A DNA stretch of 64,000 nt from NCBI GenBank assembly GCA_002350845.1, contig DEFL01000021.1, positions 20,440 to 84,439 of the forward strand. The letters are read 5' to 3'. The position numbers were made by a program, and so were the translations under genes. Below are positions 1 through 9,064 of the stretch, piece after piece; the first letter of the stretch is position 1, and each line of letters starts with the position of its first letter. Origin of the DNA: Christensenella sp. UBA2853 (GTDB lineage Bacteria > Bacillota > Clostridia > Christensenellales > Aristaeellaceae). A model generated the notes under the pieces. The model was not told where the DNA came from and ran no database searches. It saw nothing but the letters and a program-made list of their open reading frames with translations.

Positions 1-158
1 TTGCGTGCATTGAGTGCACAGGCTTTGATGAACCGGGGTATGAGGCGAAGCATCTTCGGTTTGAAGCGTGCACAGCCGAGAGAGGCGCAGAGCCGGTCCT
101 GGTCCACTGCCTGGATGTGAAGGCCGATGTGGTGCCCTCAGGCGCCAGGGCGGAATAA
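1..158 (+). CDS. C-terminal end of an unidentified protein (partial)
   Basis: An open frame enters from the left edge (first full codon at base 3) and stops at TAA 156-158, giving about 51 C-terminal residues. The segment has four cysteines and a Val-Pro-Ser-Gly tail. I cannot assign a family from so short a piece. A terminator follows at 222-249, so this gene ends a transcription unit separate from the sugar operon that starts at about 325. By position it could be another carbohydrate-active protein, but that is inference only. Confidence 0.55.
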   Translation, partial: ACIECTGFDEPGYEAKHLRFEACTAERGAEPVLVHCLDVKADVVPSGARAE

Positions 159-221
159 GAGAGAACGAATATAGGATACAGTCTGTTTAAAAATAGAATA
201 CATCCGATGCAAAACAGCAGG

Positions 222-249
222 GAGCGGTCGATTTTAGACCGCTCTTTTT
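222..249 (+). terminator. Rho-independent terminator
   Basis: A perfect 8-bp stem (GAGCGGTC / GACCGCTC) with a 7-nt loop is followed by TTTTT. It closes the transcript of the partial gene at the left edge. Confidence 0.85.
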
Positions 250-289
250 GCATTTTTCATGTATAATCCGGTATAAAACGCGAACTTTG

Positions 290-318
290 TTGACAGAAAA
301 TCCCTGCCATGATACACT
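290..318 (+). promoter_or_regulatory. Sigma-A-type promoter of the sugar operon
   Basis: TTGACA (290-295), a 17-nt spacer and TACACT (313-318) put transcription start near 325. This lies downstream of the in-frame ATG at 309, so that ATG cannot be the start of the first gene. Confidence 0.7.
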
Positions 319-374
319 TCAATTCGTTATTCTGTATAGGAAATCCGGATCATATCAGAAAAGGGGGAAGCCCA

Positions 375-1964
375 GTGTCCTGTTTTGCTGACGGTTTTTT
401 TGCGGACCAGCAGGGCTGTCCCATTCTTCCCCTCGGACTGCAGACGCACAATTCATCCACCGGTCTGCCGGAAATGCTGAAAAAAGAGATCGATGCTGTC
501 CTTCAGTACGGCGGCAATCTCTTTGAGGCTCCGGTGTACTGGGTTCAGGTGGAAAAACGCGAGGGAGAATATGATTTCTCCCAGGCGCTGGAACTGATTG
601 AGCTGTGCAGGGACAAAAATATCCATCTCATCCTGCTGTGGTTCGGCATCAACAAGAACGGTCATCCGACCTACTGCCCGGAATGGGTGAAGGCGGACCC
701 GCGCCGTTTCCCGCTGGCCAAAGGGCCGGACGGCGGGGATGTCGCCACGCTGTCTCCTCTTGCAGAGGAAACGCGAAAAGCCGATCTGCGCGCCTTTACG
801 CGCCTGATGGAGTTTCTGCGCGACACTGACGGTGACATGCACACGGTTCTGGCCGTTCAGGTGGAAAACGAAATCGGCTATGCCAATACGGACATGGACT
901 ACAGTGAAGCGGCACAGCGTCTGTACCGCCGTCCGGTGCCTCCGTTTCTCCGGGACATTTCCCTCGAGGACAGCGGCATCACGCCATCCGGCGACAGCTG
1001 GGTATCCTGCTTCGGCCGGCATGCGCATGAGGCGTTTGCCGCCTGGTGCTGGGCCGATTTTGTGCAGCATCTCGCTGAGGCCGGAAAAAAGGTGTATGAA
1101 ATTCCGCTGCTGCTCAATGCCATGCTCGGCGAAAATGGCTTTGAAGAGCCGGGGCTGTGCTACAACAGCGGCGGCCCGGTCAGCAGAGTGCTGGATATCT
1201 ATAGAAAGACGGCCCCGGGTATTGATGTGATCTGCCCGGATATTTACGTTCAGGACCGGGAGCGGTATCTGAAGATCCTCTCAAGATACAGCCGGCCGGA
1301 CAATCCGCTCTTTGTGCCGGAGTCGCCGGTCATGGGGACGGCCAATGCTCTGAACATGATGGAAGCAGCTGCGGACCCGCGCTTCTGCGGGTATGCATGC
1401 TTCGGCGCGGCCAGTGCGCTTGATGCGCAGGGGAACCTCCTGCCGGAAGCGCGTGAAGTCGCGCTGAGCATGAAGACGATCGCGTCCCTTGCCCCGCTGC
1501 TCCGCAGGCGCGCCGGACACGTGTACGCGATCGTCCAGCAGGAATTCATGGACAAGCAGTATCTGCATCTTCCGGGGTGGCATGTGGAATGCACCTTTAA
1601 CAGTGCATCCGGCTCCCGCTTCGGACTTGGAAGCTTCATCAACACACGGGATCCGTTCAACCGGGATCTCATGGAAACACGGGGACGCGGACTCCTCATT
1701 CAGACCGGAGACAGCGAGTTTTACCTCGCGGGCTGCGGTGTGCGTGTGGACTTCCGCATGCGCCCGGAGATCGGGTATGAGCGCTCCTATGTTCAGCTGA
1801 CGTCGAGAATGAACGGCACGCTGAATTTCCTTTCCGTGGAGGAAGGACATTTTGAAGGGGACCGCTGGGTGACCGACCGCTTCCGCAACGGCGATGAAGC
1901 GAATTTTGCCTGTTTTGTTCACCGTGGCGAGGCTGTGCGCATTCGGCTGAATGCAGCACGGTGA
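375..1964 (+). CDS. GH35-like beta-galactosidase with DUF5597 C-terminal domain
   Basis: A 529-aa cytoplasmic glycosidase (no signal peptide) that probably removes terminal galactose from oligosaccharides imported by the ABC transporter encoded just downstream. The first two thirds form a GH-A (beta/alpha)8 barrel. The likely acid/base is E166 in the Val-Glu-Asn-Glu-Ile-Gly motif, and the likely nucleophile is E316 in Val-Pro-Glu-Ser. The last ~130 residues carry the DUF5597 pattern (Glu-Glu-Gly near the end, then Arg-x-x-Asn-Gly-Asp-Glu). Start: GTG 375 has a good ribosome-binding site (GGGGGAAG, 363-370) and lies downstream of the promoter. The in-frame ATG at 309 lies upstream of the -10 box. 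The next gene begins 27 nt after the stop, so they are co-transcribed. The substrate could be another beta-linked sugar; family assignment is firmer than substrate. Confidence 0.8.
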   Translation: MSCFADGFFADQQGCPILPLGLQTHNSSTGLPEMLKKEIDAVLQYGGNLFEAPVYWVQVEKREGEYDFSQALELIELCRDKNIHLILLWFGINKNGHPTYCPEWVKADPRRFPLAKGPDGGDVATLSPLAEETRKADLRAFTRLMEFLRDTDGDMHTVLAVQVENEIGYANTDMDYSEAAQRLYRRPVPPFLRDISLEDSGITPSGDSWVSCFGRHAHEAFAAWCWADFVQHLAEAGKKVYEIPLLLNAMLGENGFEEPGLCYNSGGPVSRVLDIYRKTAPGIDVICPDIYVQDRERYLKILSRYSRPDNPLFVPESPVMGTANALNMMEAAADPRFCGYACFGAASALDAQGNLLPEAREVALSMKTIASLAPLLRRRAGHVYAIVQQEFMDKQYLHLPGWHVECTFNSASGSRFGLGSFINTRDPFNRDLMETRGRGLLIQTGDSEFYLAGCGVRVDFRMRPEIGYERSYVQLTSRMNGTLNFLSVEEGHFEGDRWVTDRFRNGDEANFACFVHRGEAVRIRLNAAR

Positions 1965-1991
1965 GGCTTGTGAAATAAGGAGAGGATATCA

Positions 1992-4544
1992 TTGAAGAAA
2001 AAATGGCCCATTCTGTTACTGGCGGTGCTGACACTGGCAATGTTCTTCCTGCCGGCCGTCACACTGCATGTGCATGCGCAGCTTGGGGAAGAGACTGCAG
2101 CCGCATTCCCTTCTTCTCTGAGCCTGTGGGATATGATGACCAAGGGCAGCAAATGCCTGCCGCTGGATCTCGTTCCGCAGATGGGATACCTCAGCTTTGG
2201 CAGCGGTCTGCTGTTGGCGGGCTGTATCCTGCTGATTCTCGGATGCATCGCTTCCCTGATTGAAAAGCGCGGCTGTGCGCAGGCATCCATTGCCCTGACC
2301 GCATGCGCGGCCGCCTGCTTCGGAACCGAGGCGCTGCATATTTCCAATCTCGCTTCCTCTCTCATGTATACGGTGCTCTTTACCGCCTCTGCACCGCTCT
2401 TCCTGCCTCTGGTCTTTACGGCGGCCATGCTGATTCTGGAAGTGGTCTTCCTCAAAGGTGGAAAGGTGCTTCTGCAGGATGACCGCACGCTCCGTCTCAT
2501 CAGCGGCGTGCTGGCCGTGATCGGACTTCTGGTCATGCTCCTGCCGGTGTATACGGTTTCCGTTCCTGAAACCATCACCGCCTCTCCTGCCGATGCAAAG
2601 GCGCTCAACCGCTCGACCAATCTGTATGCAATCATGATGGGCAATGAGCCCAACCTGTATACGGAAGCGACCAGCCAGAGCGTCTATGCAGATATCCTTT
2701 CCGGCGATATGCTGGAGCTCGAAAAATATTCAGCGGACGCCAACAACATCAAAGGCATTTTCACCATCCGCAACAATACCACCACCATGAATGCCTATCT
2801 GCTGGGCGGCGCAGTGCTCCTGGCCCTGGCCGCAGTCCTTGCATTCATTGGCAAAGTGGACCGCTGGTTCCCGGTGGCCTTCCAGTGGGTAGCCGCGATC
2901 CTTCTGGCGGTAGCTTCGCTTTCCGTTTTGACCGTCGGCGGACAGAATGACATGTATGCGTCGGCTTCCCGTCAGCTGGTCACGCTCGGTCTGGGCGCTG
3001 TGACGCCGGTTCCGTTCCTGGCTGTCCTGTGTGCTCTTGGCAGTGCGCTGGCCGGCACCATGGGCATCCGCTATGCCAATGAACCGTATTTCGTTAACCC
3101 AATCCCTGCGGCCAGCCGTCTGCGCTTTGTGGCGGTGGTGCTCGCGGTGGTATCGATTGCCTGCATCATCCTGCCTGCCGGCACCGTGTCCTTCTCCAAG
3201 CCCGGAAAGAACAAGGTTCAGGCGGCCGTCGAGATCTCCGGCGTGGATGCCCTGACCTTCTCCTCAGCCGGCAAGCTGGCTGACCCCGTGACCAGCAAAG
3301 GCGCCGCGGTCTACGAGGAGGAAGGCGATTTCTCCGCAAAGGTGGTCAATGAGGCCACGGGACGCATGGCGGGAACCTACAATATCCTGACCTGGCTGGC
3401 CCTGGCCCTGACCGTGGCGGGACTTGTGCTGCTTCTCCTTCGCAAAAACAGGAAGCTCGGGATTGCCCTGTTCCTGGCGGCGCTCGTGCTCCGGTGCGTG
3501 ACCTGGCTGGTCATGACCTACACCCTGCCCAAGGAGGTCGCCGTGGGCTCCGGCACGCTCTGGCTGTATCTGAGCATGCTGGTTCTGGTCTTTGCCGCCT
3601 TCTTCACCAACTTTGTGGAGCTCGATGAGCTGCCCAAGAAGTACAAGCTGTTCCTGATGATGCTGCCCTTCCTGGTGGCGGTCTTCCTCTTCAGCTATCT
3701 GCCGCTCTACGGCTGGAGCTACGCGTTCTACAATTACAAGTTCGGCGTGAGCATGGACCAGCAGGAGTTTGTCGGCCTGAAGTGGTTCACCGAAATGTTC
3801 ACCAATGAAGCCAACCGGGTCAACATTTTCCGCGTGCTGAAGAACACCTTCGGCATGAGCGGCCTGAACCTCCTGACCAGCTGGCTGCCGATGATCTTCG
3901 CCATCTTCCTCAATGAAATCACCCAGACCCGCTTCAAGAAGTTTGTCCAGATCTTTACCACTCTCCCGAACTTCATCTCCTGGGCTCTGGTCTTCTCCTT
4001 CGCGATGTGTCTGTTCGCGATGGATACCGGCATCTTCTCCAAGTTCATGGAGGCCATCGGGGCGGTCCCGAAGGATTCCCACATTGTGTGGCTCAACTCC
4101 AGCGAGCATATCTGGCTGAAGATGTGGGGCTGGAACACCTGGAAAGGCCTTGGCTGGGGCGCCATCATGTACCTGGCCGCCATTGCCGGCATTGACCAGG
4201 AACTCTACGAGGCTGCGCAGGTGGACGGCGCGAACCGCTGGCACAAGATGCGCTACATCACCCTGCCGGGCCTGCTGCCCACGTTCTTCGTCCTGCTGAT
4301 GCTCTCCATCTCCAACATCCTCAACAACGGTATGGAACAGTATCTGGTCTTCCAGAACCCGATGAACAAGAACAGCATTGAAGTGCTCGACCTCTATGTG
4401 TACAACATCACCATTGCATCGAGAGGCACCACGCTGTACTCCTATGCGACAGCCATCGGCATTCTCAAGACCATCGTGAGCGTCACGCTGCTCTTCTCGG
4501 CGAACTTTGCGTCCAAGAAGCTCCGCGGCGAGTCCATTATGTGA
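1992..4544 (+). CDS. ABC sugar transporter permease (LplB/UgpA type) with a long N-terminal membrane extension
   Basis: An inner-membrane permease subunit of a CUT1-family carbohydrate importer, 850 aa where the family is usually near 300. The ordinary permease occupies about residues 550-850: six membrane helices and the ATPase-docking EAA loop starting at E740 (Glu-Ala-Ala-x-x-Asp-Gly-Ala). The first ~545 residues are extra. They look like three repeated modules, each opening with a hydrophobic helix that ends in Leu-Pro-x-x-Thr-Val/Leu-x-Val/Phe, then an extracellular loop, then more helices. Start TTG 1992 follows AAGGAGAGG at a usable distance; no better start is near. The stop is 17 nt before the next start. 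The role of the extension is unknown; sensing or complex stabilisation is possible. Confidence 0.85.
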   Translation: MKKKWPILLLAVLTLAMFFLPAVTLHVHAQLGEETAAAFPSSLSLWDMMTKGSKCLPLDLVPQMGYLSFGSGLLLAGCILLILGCIASLIEKRGCAQASIALTACAAACFGTEALHISNLASSLMYTVLFTASAPLFLPLVFTAAMLILEVVFLKGGKVLLQDDRTLRLISGVLAVIGLLVMLLPVYTVSVPETITASPADAKALNRSTNLYAIMMGNEPNLYTEATSQSVYADILSGDMLELEKYSADANNIKGIFTIRNNTTTMNAYLLGGAVLLALAAVLAFIGKVDRWFPVAFQWVAAILLAVASLSVLTVGGQNDMYASASRQLVTLGLGAVTPVPFLAVLCALGSALAGTMGIRYANEPYFVNPIPAASRLRFVAVVLAVVSIACIILPAGTVSFSKPGKNKVQAAVEISGVDALTFSSAGKLADPVTSKGAAVYEEEGDFSAKVVNEATGRMAGTYNILTWLALALTVAGLVLLLLRKNRKLGIALFLAALVLRCVTWLVMTYTLPKEVAVGSGTLWLYLSMLVLVFAAFFTNFVELDELPKKYKLFLMMLPFLVAVFLFSYLPLYGWSYAFYNYKFGVSMDQQEFVGLKWFTEMFTNEANRVNIFRVLKNTFGMSGLNLLTSWLPMIFAIFLNEITQTRFKKFVQIFTTLPNFISWALVFSFAMCLFAMDTGIFSKFMEAIGAVPKDSHIVWLNSSEHIWLKMWGWNTWKGLGWGAIMYLAAIAGIDQELYEAAQVDGANRWHKMRYITLPGLLPTFFVLLMLSISNILNNGMEQYLVFQNPMNKNSIEVLDLYVYNITIASRGTTLYSYATAIGILKTIVSVTLLFSANFASKKLRGESIM

Positions 4545-4561
4545 GAAGGGAGGCGGACGAT

Positions 4562-5506
4562 ATGACAGTAAGAGAGAACAAAATGGTGAAAGAGAACCAC
4601 CGGAAAAACAAGCAGAAGCTTTCACGCGGCGACGTGATCTTCAATATCTGCAACTATACCGTCTTCATTCTCATCACCCTCGCGTGCATTTTCCCGTTCT
4701 ATTATCTGTTTATCAACACGATCTCAGACAATGAAATGGTGCGTCTGGGCCAGATTCAGCTGATCCCCAAGGGCATCCATTTTGAGAACTATGTTCAGGT
4801 CATGAAGATCGACGGTATCATTGACGCCCTGTTTGTGTCTGTGGCCAGAACGGTGCTGGGCACTGTCTGGACCGTCGGCGGCTGCGCTTTCCTGGGTTAC
4901 CTGGTGACCAAGCAGGAAATGTGGCTGCGCAAGGTCTGGTACCGGCTGATCATCATCACCATGTACTTCTCCGCCGGCCTGATTCCGTGGTACATGAACC
5001 TGCGCATGCTCGGCTTCCTGGACAACTTCTGGGTCTATGTGATCCCGGGTCTGGTTTCCCCCTACAACGTGATCCTGGTCAAGACGTTTATCGAGGGTCT
5101 CCCGCCGTCTCTGGAAGAGAGCGCAACGCTGGACGGCGCAGGCTATACCCGCGTGTTTATCTCCATTATCATGCCGCTGATTACCCCTATCCTGGCCACG
5201 CTGTGCATCTTCTCCGCTGTCGGTCAGTGGAACAGTTTCACCGACACCATGATGCTCATGCCCTCGGGCAAGTTCTACACCCTGCAGTTCCTGCTCTACA
5301 AGTATCAGAATGAAGCCTCCTCTCTGGCCGCTCTGGTGCGCAATGCGCAGGACGCGAACGCCCTGGCCAATATCTCCACCAAGCAGACCGCACTGAGCGT
5401 GCGCATGACGGTTGCCATGGTGGTTACCTTCCCGATTCTTCTGGTGTATCCTTTCTTCCAGCGCTACTTCGTCAAAGGCATCATGATCGGTGCCGTGAAG
5501 GGCTGA
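4562..5506 (+). CDS. ABC sugar transporter permease (LplC/YtcP type)
   Basis: Second permease subunit of the CUT1 importer, 314 aa with six predicted membrane helices. The EAA loop is seen near residue 185 (Glu-Glu-Ser-Ala-x-Leu-Asp-Gly-Ala-Gly), which contacts the ATPase. The C-terminus has the Phe-x-x-x-Tyr-Phe-Val-Lys-Gly-x-Met-x-Gly-Ala-x-Lys-Gly ending typical of the YtcP/LplC group. ATG 4562 has GGGAGG 8 nt upstream and is preferred to the in-frame GTG at 4541. No ATPase gene is encoded in this operon. That is normal for CUT1 systems, which often share an MsmK-type ATPase encoded elsewhere. Confidence 0.9.
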   Translation: MTVRENKMVKENHRKNKQKLSRGDVIFNICNYTVFILITLACIFPFYYLFINTISDNEMVRLGQIQLIPKGIHFENYVQVMKIDGIIDALFVSVARTVLGTVWTVGGCAFLGYLVTKQEMWLRKVWYRLIIITMYFSAGLIPWYMNLRMLGFLDNFWVYVIPGLVSPYNVILVKTFIEGLPPSLEESATLDGAGYTRVFISIIMPLITPILATLCIFSAVGQWNSFTDTMMLMPSGKFYTLQFLLYKYQNEASSLAALVRNAQDANALANISTKQTALSVRMTVAMVVTFPILLVYPFFQRYFVKGIMIGAVKG

Positions 5507-5518
5507 CAACGTGCATTT

Positions 5519-5534
5519 CCTGCCTGTCGGCAGG
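5519..5534 (+). other. Small intercistronic hairpin
   Basis: CCTGCC-TGTC-GGCAGG forms a short stem-loop between the second permease and the binding-protein gene. It has no T-run. Hairpins in this position often stabilise the downstream binding-protein message; here that is inference. Confidence 0.35.
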
Positions 5535-5567
5535 CTGCAAATATCATTTTCACAGGAGGATTTTCGC

Positions 5568-7268
5568 ATGAAAAAGGTACTCTCTCTGGTTCTGTGCCTG
5601 GCACTCATGGCGACCATGTTCGTCATGCCTGCAGTGGCAGAAGACACCTACCGTGAGCCGATCACGCTGACTGTCTTCTCCGGTCTGGCAAACTATGCCG
5701 GTGAACAGCAGGGCTGGTTCGCCAAGGAACTGAAGGACCGCTTCAATGTAACATTGAAGTACATCTCCACCAACGTGGACGGCAACGCCTGGACGGCCGG
5801 TGTATCTGCCGGTGAACTGGGCGACATCATCAACCTGGGCGATCTGGGCGATCAGTTCCTGACCGGCCTGCAGGCTGAGCTGTTCCTGGACTGGGATGAG
5901 CTGGATCTGACCCCCTACACCAACATCACCACCTACCTGGGCGATGCGCTCAAGAAGGTGCATGACTTTGGTGAGGCTGCCGGCTATGAAGGCACCTATG
6001 GCTTCACCTATGCTGTGGCCATGGAAGACGGCGCCTGGGCTGAACTCGTCGACCCCACCTATGCTCTGCAGATCCGCTTTGACGCATGGGAAAAGGCCGG
6101 CAAGCCCGAGCTGAAGACCCTTGAAGACCTGCCTGCTTTCCTGAAGGCTCTGCAGGATGCAGTTCCTGCTACCGAGGGCGGCGAAAAAGTGTACGCTTAC
6201 GGCGGATTCCCGGACTGGGAAGACAGCCACATGAAGTTTGCATGGGACCTGCTGACCTACTACGGCTATCAGGAATGGGATTACCTGGGCGTCAACTATG
6301 CGACCCGCAAGGTGGAAGACCAGCTGGCTGAAGATGGCATGTACCGCAAAGCCCTGAAGGTCGTCAACCAGATGTATCGCGACGGCACCTTCGATCCCGA
6401 GTCCTCTTCCCAGAACTTCGACACCTATTCCCAGAAGCTCTCCGCCGGCCGTTATCTGATGGCTATGTGGGGATGGATCATCGGCAACTATAACAGCGCT
6501 GAAAAGGCTGCCAACAAGGACGGCTTCACGACCTTCCTGATCGAAGACTCCGCTCCTGCCATGCAGACCATCGCCAAGAGCGGCTCCAACCGCATGTGGG
6601 CTCTGGGCGCCAACACCGAATATCCTGAGCGCTGCCTCGAAATCATTGACTGGCTGTGCTCTGAAGAAGGCATGATCATCCAGAACTATGGCCCCAAGGG
6701 TCTGACCTGGGACTATGGCGAGGACGGCGTCCCCTACATGACCGATTTCGGCTGGCAGTGCCAGGAAGACCGCGCCAACACCCAGATGCCTGCTGAGTAT
6801 GGCGGCGGCACTTTCCAGGACGGCGAGAGCAAGATCAACCATGAGACCATCAAGCTCGAACAGATGATCCCCGGCAAGACCTACTCCTTCAGCTACAAGG
6901 GCTGGCCGTGCTATGCAGAACACTATGCCACCGCTCTGAGCAAGGCCTGGAGCGAAGAGTATGCTGACGGCGCCACCTCCGGCGTGGATCTCTATCGCCG
7001 CAAGGGTCAGGTTTCCGTGCAGTCTCCTGCCGCTGTTGCCTACAGCAAGGCTGCTCTGTCCGAGGAAGGCCAGCAGAAGCGTGCCCAGTTTGCTCCTGTC
7101 ATGAAGGAATACAGCTGGAAGTGCGCCTATGCCAATTCTGACGAAGAGTTCGACGCACTGTGGAACGAAATGGTCACCACCTCCAAGAGCTACGGCTATG
7201 ACGACGTGACGGCCGAATACATGGCAGACATCGAGAAGTGCTTTGCTTACATGGATGCCAATGAGTAA
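5568..7268 (+). CDS. Extracellular solute-binding protein of the sugar importer
   Basis: A 566-aa family-1 solute-binding protein (LplA/YtcQ-like), the ligand receptor for the two permeases upstream. An N-terminal Sec signal (Met-Lys-Lys, hydrophobic core, Ala-Val-Ala before Glu-Asp-Thr) is clear. The usual lipobox cysteine at the mature N-terminus is missing: the one cysteine in the signal core is not followed by a Gly/Ser/Ala +1 context. The mature protein is rich in Trp and Tyr, as in sugar-binding clefts. ATG 5568 has AGGAGG 8-9 nt upstream. The gene is last in its operon, followed by the hairpin at 7291-7314. Retention at the cell surface without a lipid anchor is unexplained. Confidence 0.9.
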   Translation: MKKVLSLVLCLALMATMFVMPAVAEDTYREPITLTVFSGLANYAGEQQGWFAKELKDRFNVTLKYISTNVDGNAWTAGVSAGELGDIINLGDLGDQFLTGLQAELFLDWDELDLTPYTNITTYLGDALKKVHDFGEAAGYEGTYGFTYAVAMEDGAWAELVDPTYALQIRFDAWEKAGKPELKTLEDLPAFLKALQDAVPATEGGEKVYAYGGFPDWEDSHMKFAWDLLTYYGYQEWDYLGVNYATRKVEDQLAEDGMYRKALKVVNQMYRDGTFDPESSSQNFDTYSQKLSAGRYLMAMWGWIIGNYNSAEKAANKDGFTTFLIEDSAPAMQTIAKSGSNRMWALGANTEYPERCLEIIDWLCSEEGMIIQNYGPKGLTWDYGEDGVPYMTDFGWQCQEDRANTQMPAEYGGGTFQDGESKINHETIKLEQMIPGKTYSFSYKGWPCYAEHYATALSKAWSEEYADGATSGVDLYRRKGQVSVQSPAAVAYSKAALSEEGQQKRAQFAPVMKEYSWKCAYANSDEEFDALWNEMVTTSKSYGYDDVTAEYMADIEKCFAYMDANE

Positions 7269-7290
7269 TTGATTCCGGACACACCAAAAG

Positions 7291-7314
7291 GGGAGCTGCG
7301 ATTTGGCAGCTCCC
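7291..7314. terminator. Probable bidirectional terminator
   Basis: A perfect 9-bp stem (GGGAGCTGC / GCAGCTCCC) sits between converging genes. On the minus strand the stem is followed by CTTTT, which suits the MATE gene. On the plus strand only TGTTT follows, so termination of the sugar operon may be weaker. Confidence 0.7.
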
Positions 7315-7329
7315 TGTTTCGATGTGTTT

Positions 7330-8814
7330 TTATTTCTTTTGCTCTTCGCTCTTGAGGCGGATGGCTTTCCATTTGCCCTGCTTATAGCGGGCAAACACGA
7401 GCAGCGTGCGGGTCAGCTGATCGGCTGCGACTGCCATCCATGCGCCATAGATGCCGAGGCCGACACTGACGAGAATCAGCGCGAGGACTGGGCGGATGAT
7501 CATCATGGTAATCATGGTGATGACAGCAGTTGCCCGGGTATCCCCGGCACCGCGCAGACCGCCGGCCACGATGAACTGGGAAGCCTGGAAGGGCTGGACA
7601 AAGGCGACAAAGAGCATGATGCGTCCGCCCATTTCGACGATCTGCGGATCATTGTTGTAGAGGGAAACGATGGCTCCGCCGAAGAAGGCAAAGATGACGG
7701 TGAGCAGAAGGCTGACGCCCATGCCCACGCGCTGGGCGCGGGAGCAGTAGGCCTGTGCCATGTCCGGGCGTTTCTTGCCCAGGGACTGCCCGACGAGCGT
7801 GGTGGAGGAAATGGCGAAGGCCTGACCGGTCATAAAGGAGAGCGCCTGAATGTTCATGCAGACCTGGTGTGTGGCAAAGGCGATGGTGCCCAGATTGGCG
7901 ACGGTAATGGAGAAGATCACCATGCCCACGCGCATGAGCAGCTGTTCTGCCATGGTCGGCAGGCCGATGTGCAGCAGATCGCCGAGCGTTTTCCGGTCTG
8001 GACGGAACCCTTTTTTCAGCTCCAGCTTCAGGAACCCGTTGCCGCGCAGGATCAGGATCAGCGCGATGATAAAGGCGACGAGCTGTCCGATGACGGTGGC
8101 GAGAGAAGCGCCGGCAACGCCGAGCTCGGGGAATCCAAAGTGGCCGTAGATGAGGAGATAATTGAAGACCACATTGACGCAGTTGGCGATGAGATTATAG
8201 AACATGGAGGAGCGCGAATCCCCGACGCCGCGCAGCGAGGCGGTAATGGTGCTTGTCAGCGCCATGGTCAGGAAACCGGCCAGCTGGATCTGGAGGTACT
8301 GGGTGGCCCACAACGTAACAGTCTCCTCGGTCGATCCCATGAAAATGATCATGGGCCGCGCAAAGATGATGCCGATGACGGAGAGGATCACGGTTGTGAC
8401 AAAGGTGAAAAGCAGGCCCTGACGAACGGCCAGATTGGCTTTTTCACGCTCTCCCGTGCCCTTGTAGCGCGCGACCGTGGCGGTAACGCCGGTGTTCATG
8501 GCAATGAAGGCGGCCATGAGCAGAAACTTGGGCTGATTGGTCAGTCCGACAGCGGCCAGCGCCATGGCGCCCCAGTCCGTGTGTGCTGCGCCGCCGATGG
8601 AGCCGACCATCATCAGGTCAACCATGGAGGCAAGCTGGGTGAGGATCAGTTCCACAAAGCCGGGCCAGGCGATGCGGATGACGTCCTGATAGAGTTCACG
8701 GCTCTGAACGCCTTTGGGGAGTTTTGCCGTGACGCGAAGTGATTGATCCGGGATGGGACCATCCGGCATATGGTCGAGGGCTGTGCTCAGCCGGTCCTTT
8801 TTCTGGGTCTGCAT
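7330..8814 (-). CDS. MATE family efflux transporter
   Basis: A 494-aa inner-membrane exporter of the MATE (NorM/DinF-like) family, expected to expel cationic drugs or metabolites using a Na+ or H+ gradient. Twelve hydrophobic segments are arranged in two similar halves. Typical features are a Pro-Gly-Phe-Val-Glu-Leu-Ile-Leu-Thr-Gln-Leu stretch in helix 1 and Gly-Ala-Gly-Asp-Thr-Arg late in the second half. The start at 8814 follows GGAGGTG by 5 nt. Longer in-frame forms have no ribosome-binding site. It is a single-gene unit with its own promoter (8840-8868). Substrate cannot be read from sequence. Confidence 0.9.
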   Translation of the reverse strand: MQTQKKDRLSTALDHMPDGPIPDQSLRVTAKLPKGVQSRELYQDVIRIAWPGFVELILTQLASMVDLMMVGSIGGAAHTDWGAMALAAVGLTNQPKFLLMAAFIAMNTGVTATVARYKGTGEREKANLAVRQGLLFTFVTTVILSVIGIIFARPMIIFMGSTEETVTLWATQYLQIQLAGFLTMALTSTITASLRGVGDSRSSMFYNLIANCVNVVFNYLLIYGHFGFPELGVAGASLATVIGQLVAFIIALILILRGNGFLKLELKKGFRPDRKTLGDLLHIGLPTMAEQLLMRVGMVIFSITVANLGTIAFATHQVCMNIQALSFMTGQAFAISSTTLVGQSLGKKRPDMAQAYCSRAQRVGMGVSLLLTVIFAFFGGAIVSLYNNDPQIVEMGGRIMLFVAFVQPFQASQFIVAGGLRGAGDTRATAVITMITMMIIRPVLALILVSVGLGIYGAWMAVAADQLTRTLLVFARYKQGKWKAIRLKSEEQKK

Positions 8815-8839
8815 GGGTGCACCTCCGATTCTGATATAG

Positions 8840-8868
8840 AAGATATCATGAACGGCGCATGCTGACAA
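8840..8868 (-). promoter_or_regulatory. Promoter of the MATE gene
   Basis: On the minus strand TTGTCA, a 17-nt spacer and TATCTT lie about 30 bp upstream of the start codon at 8814. Confidence 0.45.
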
Positions 8869-8954
8869 TCCAAAAACGCCCGGTGAATTACGGAAAACCA
8901 AAGGAGTTTGGCCATGGAAAAGAAAAAAATCATGGTTTATGGAGGGGCGTGCAC

Positions 8955-9006
8955 AAAAAAAGGACTGCCTCAACCGTCTGCAGTCTGCAGACAGGATGAG
9001 ACAGCC
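8955..9006 (-). terminator. Terminator of the deoC transcript
   Basis: On the minus strand GGCTGTCTCA pairs, with G-U wobble, with TGAGGCAGTCC around a palindromic inner stem, and seven T follow. It lies about 60 nt beyond the deoC stop. Confidence 0.75.
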
Positions 9007-9064
9007 ACTGTATGTGCGCTTTGTCTGTTTCAGTGCGCTGGTTTCACAGCGCATCGGCAGAAAA

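Noticed and set aside
309..374. ATG 309 as start of the GH35-like gene
   Set aside because: It lies ahead of the -10 box (313-318), lacks a ribosome-binding site and adds 22 residues not expected for the family. GTG 375 fits both promoter and ribosome-binding site.
3264..4625. A 453-codon minus-strand frame under the first permease gene
   Set aside because: The translation is His/Gln/Glu-rich low-complexity, mirrors the permease codons and has no ribosome-binding site.
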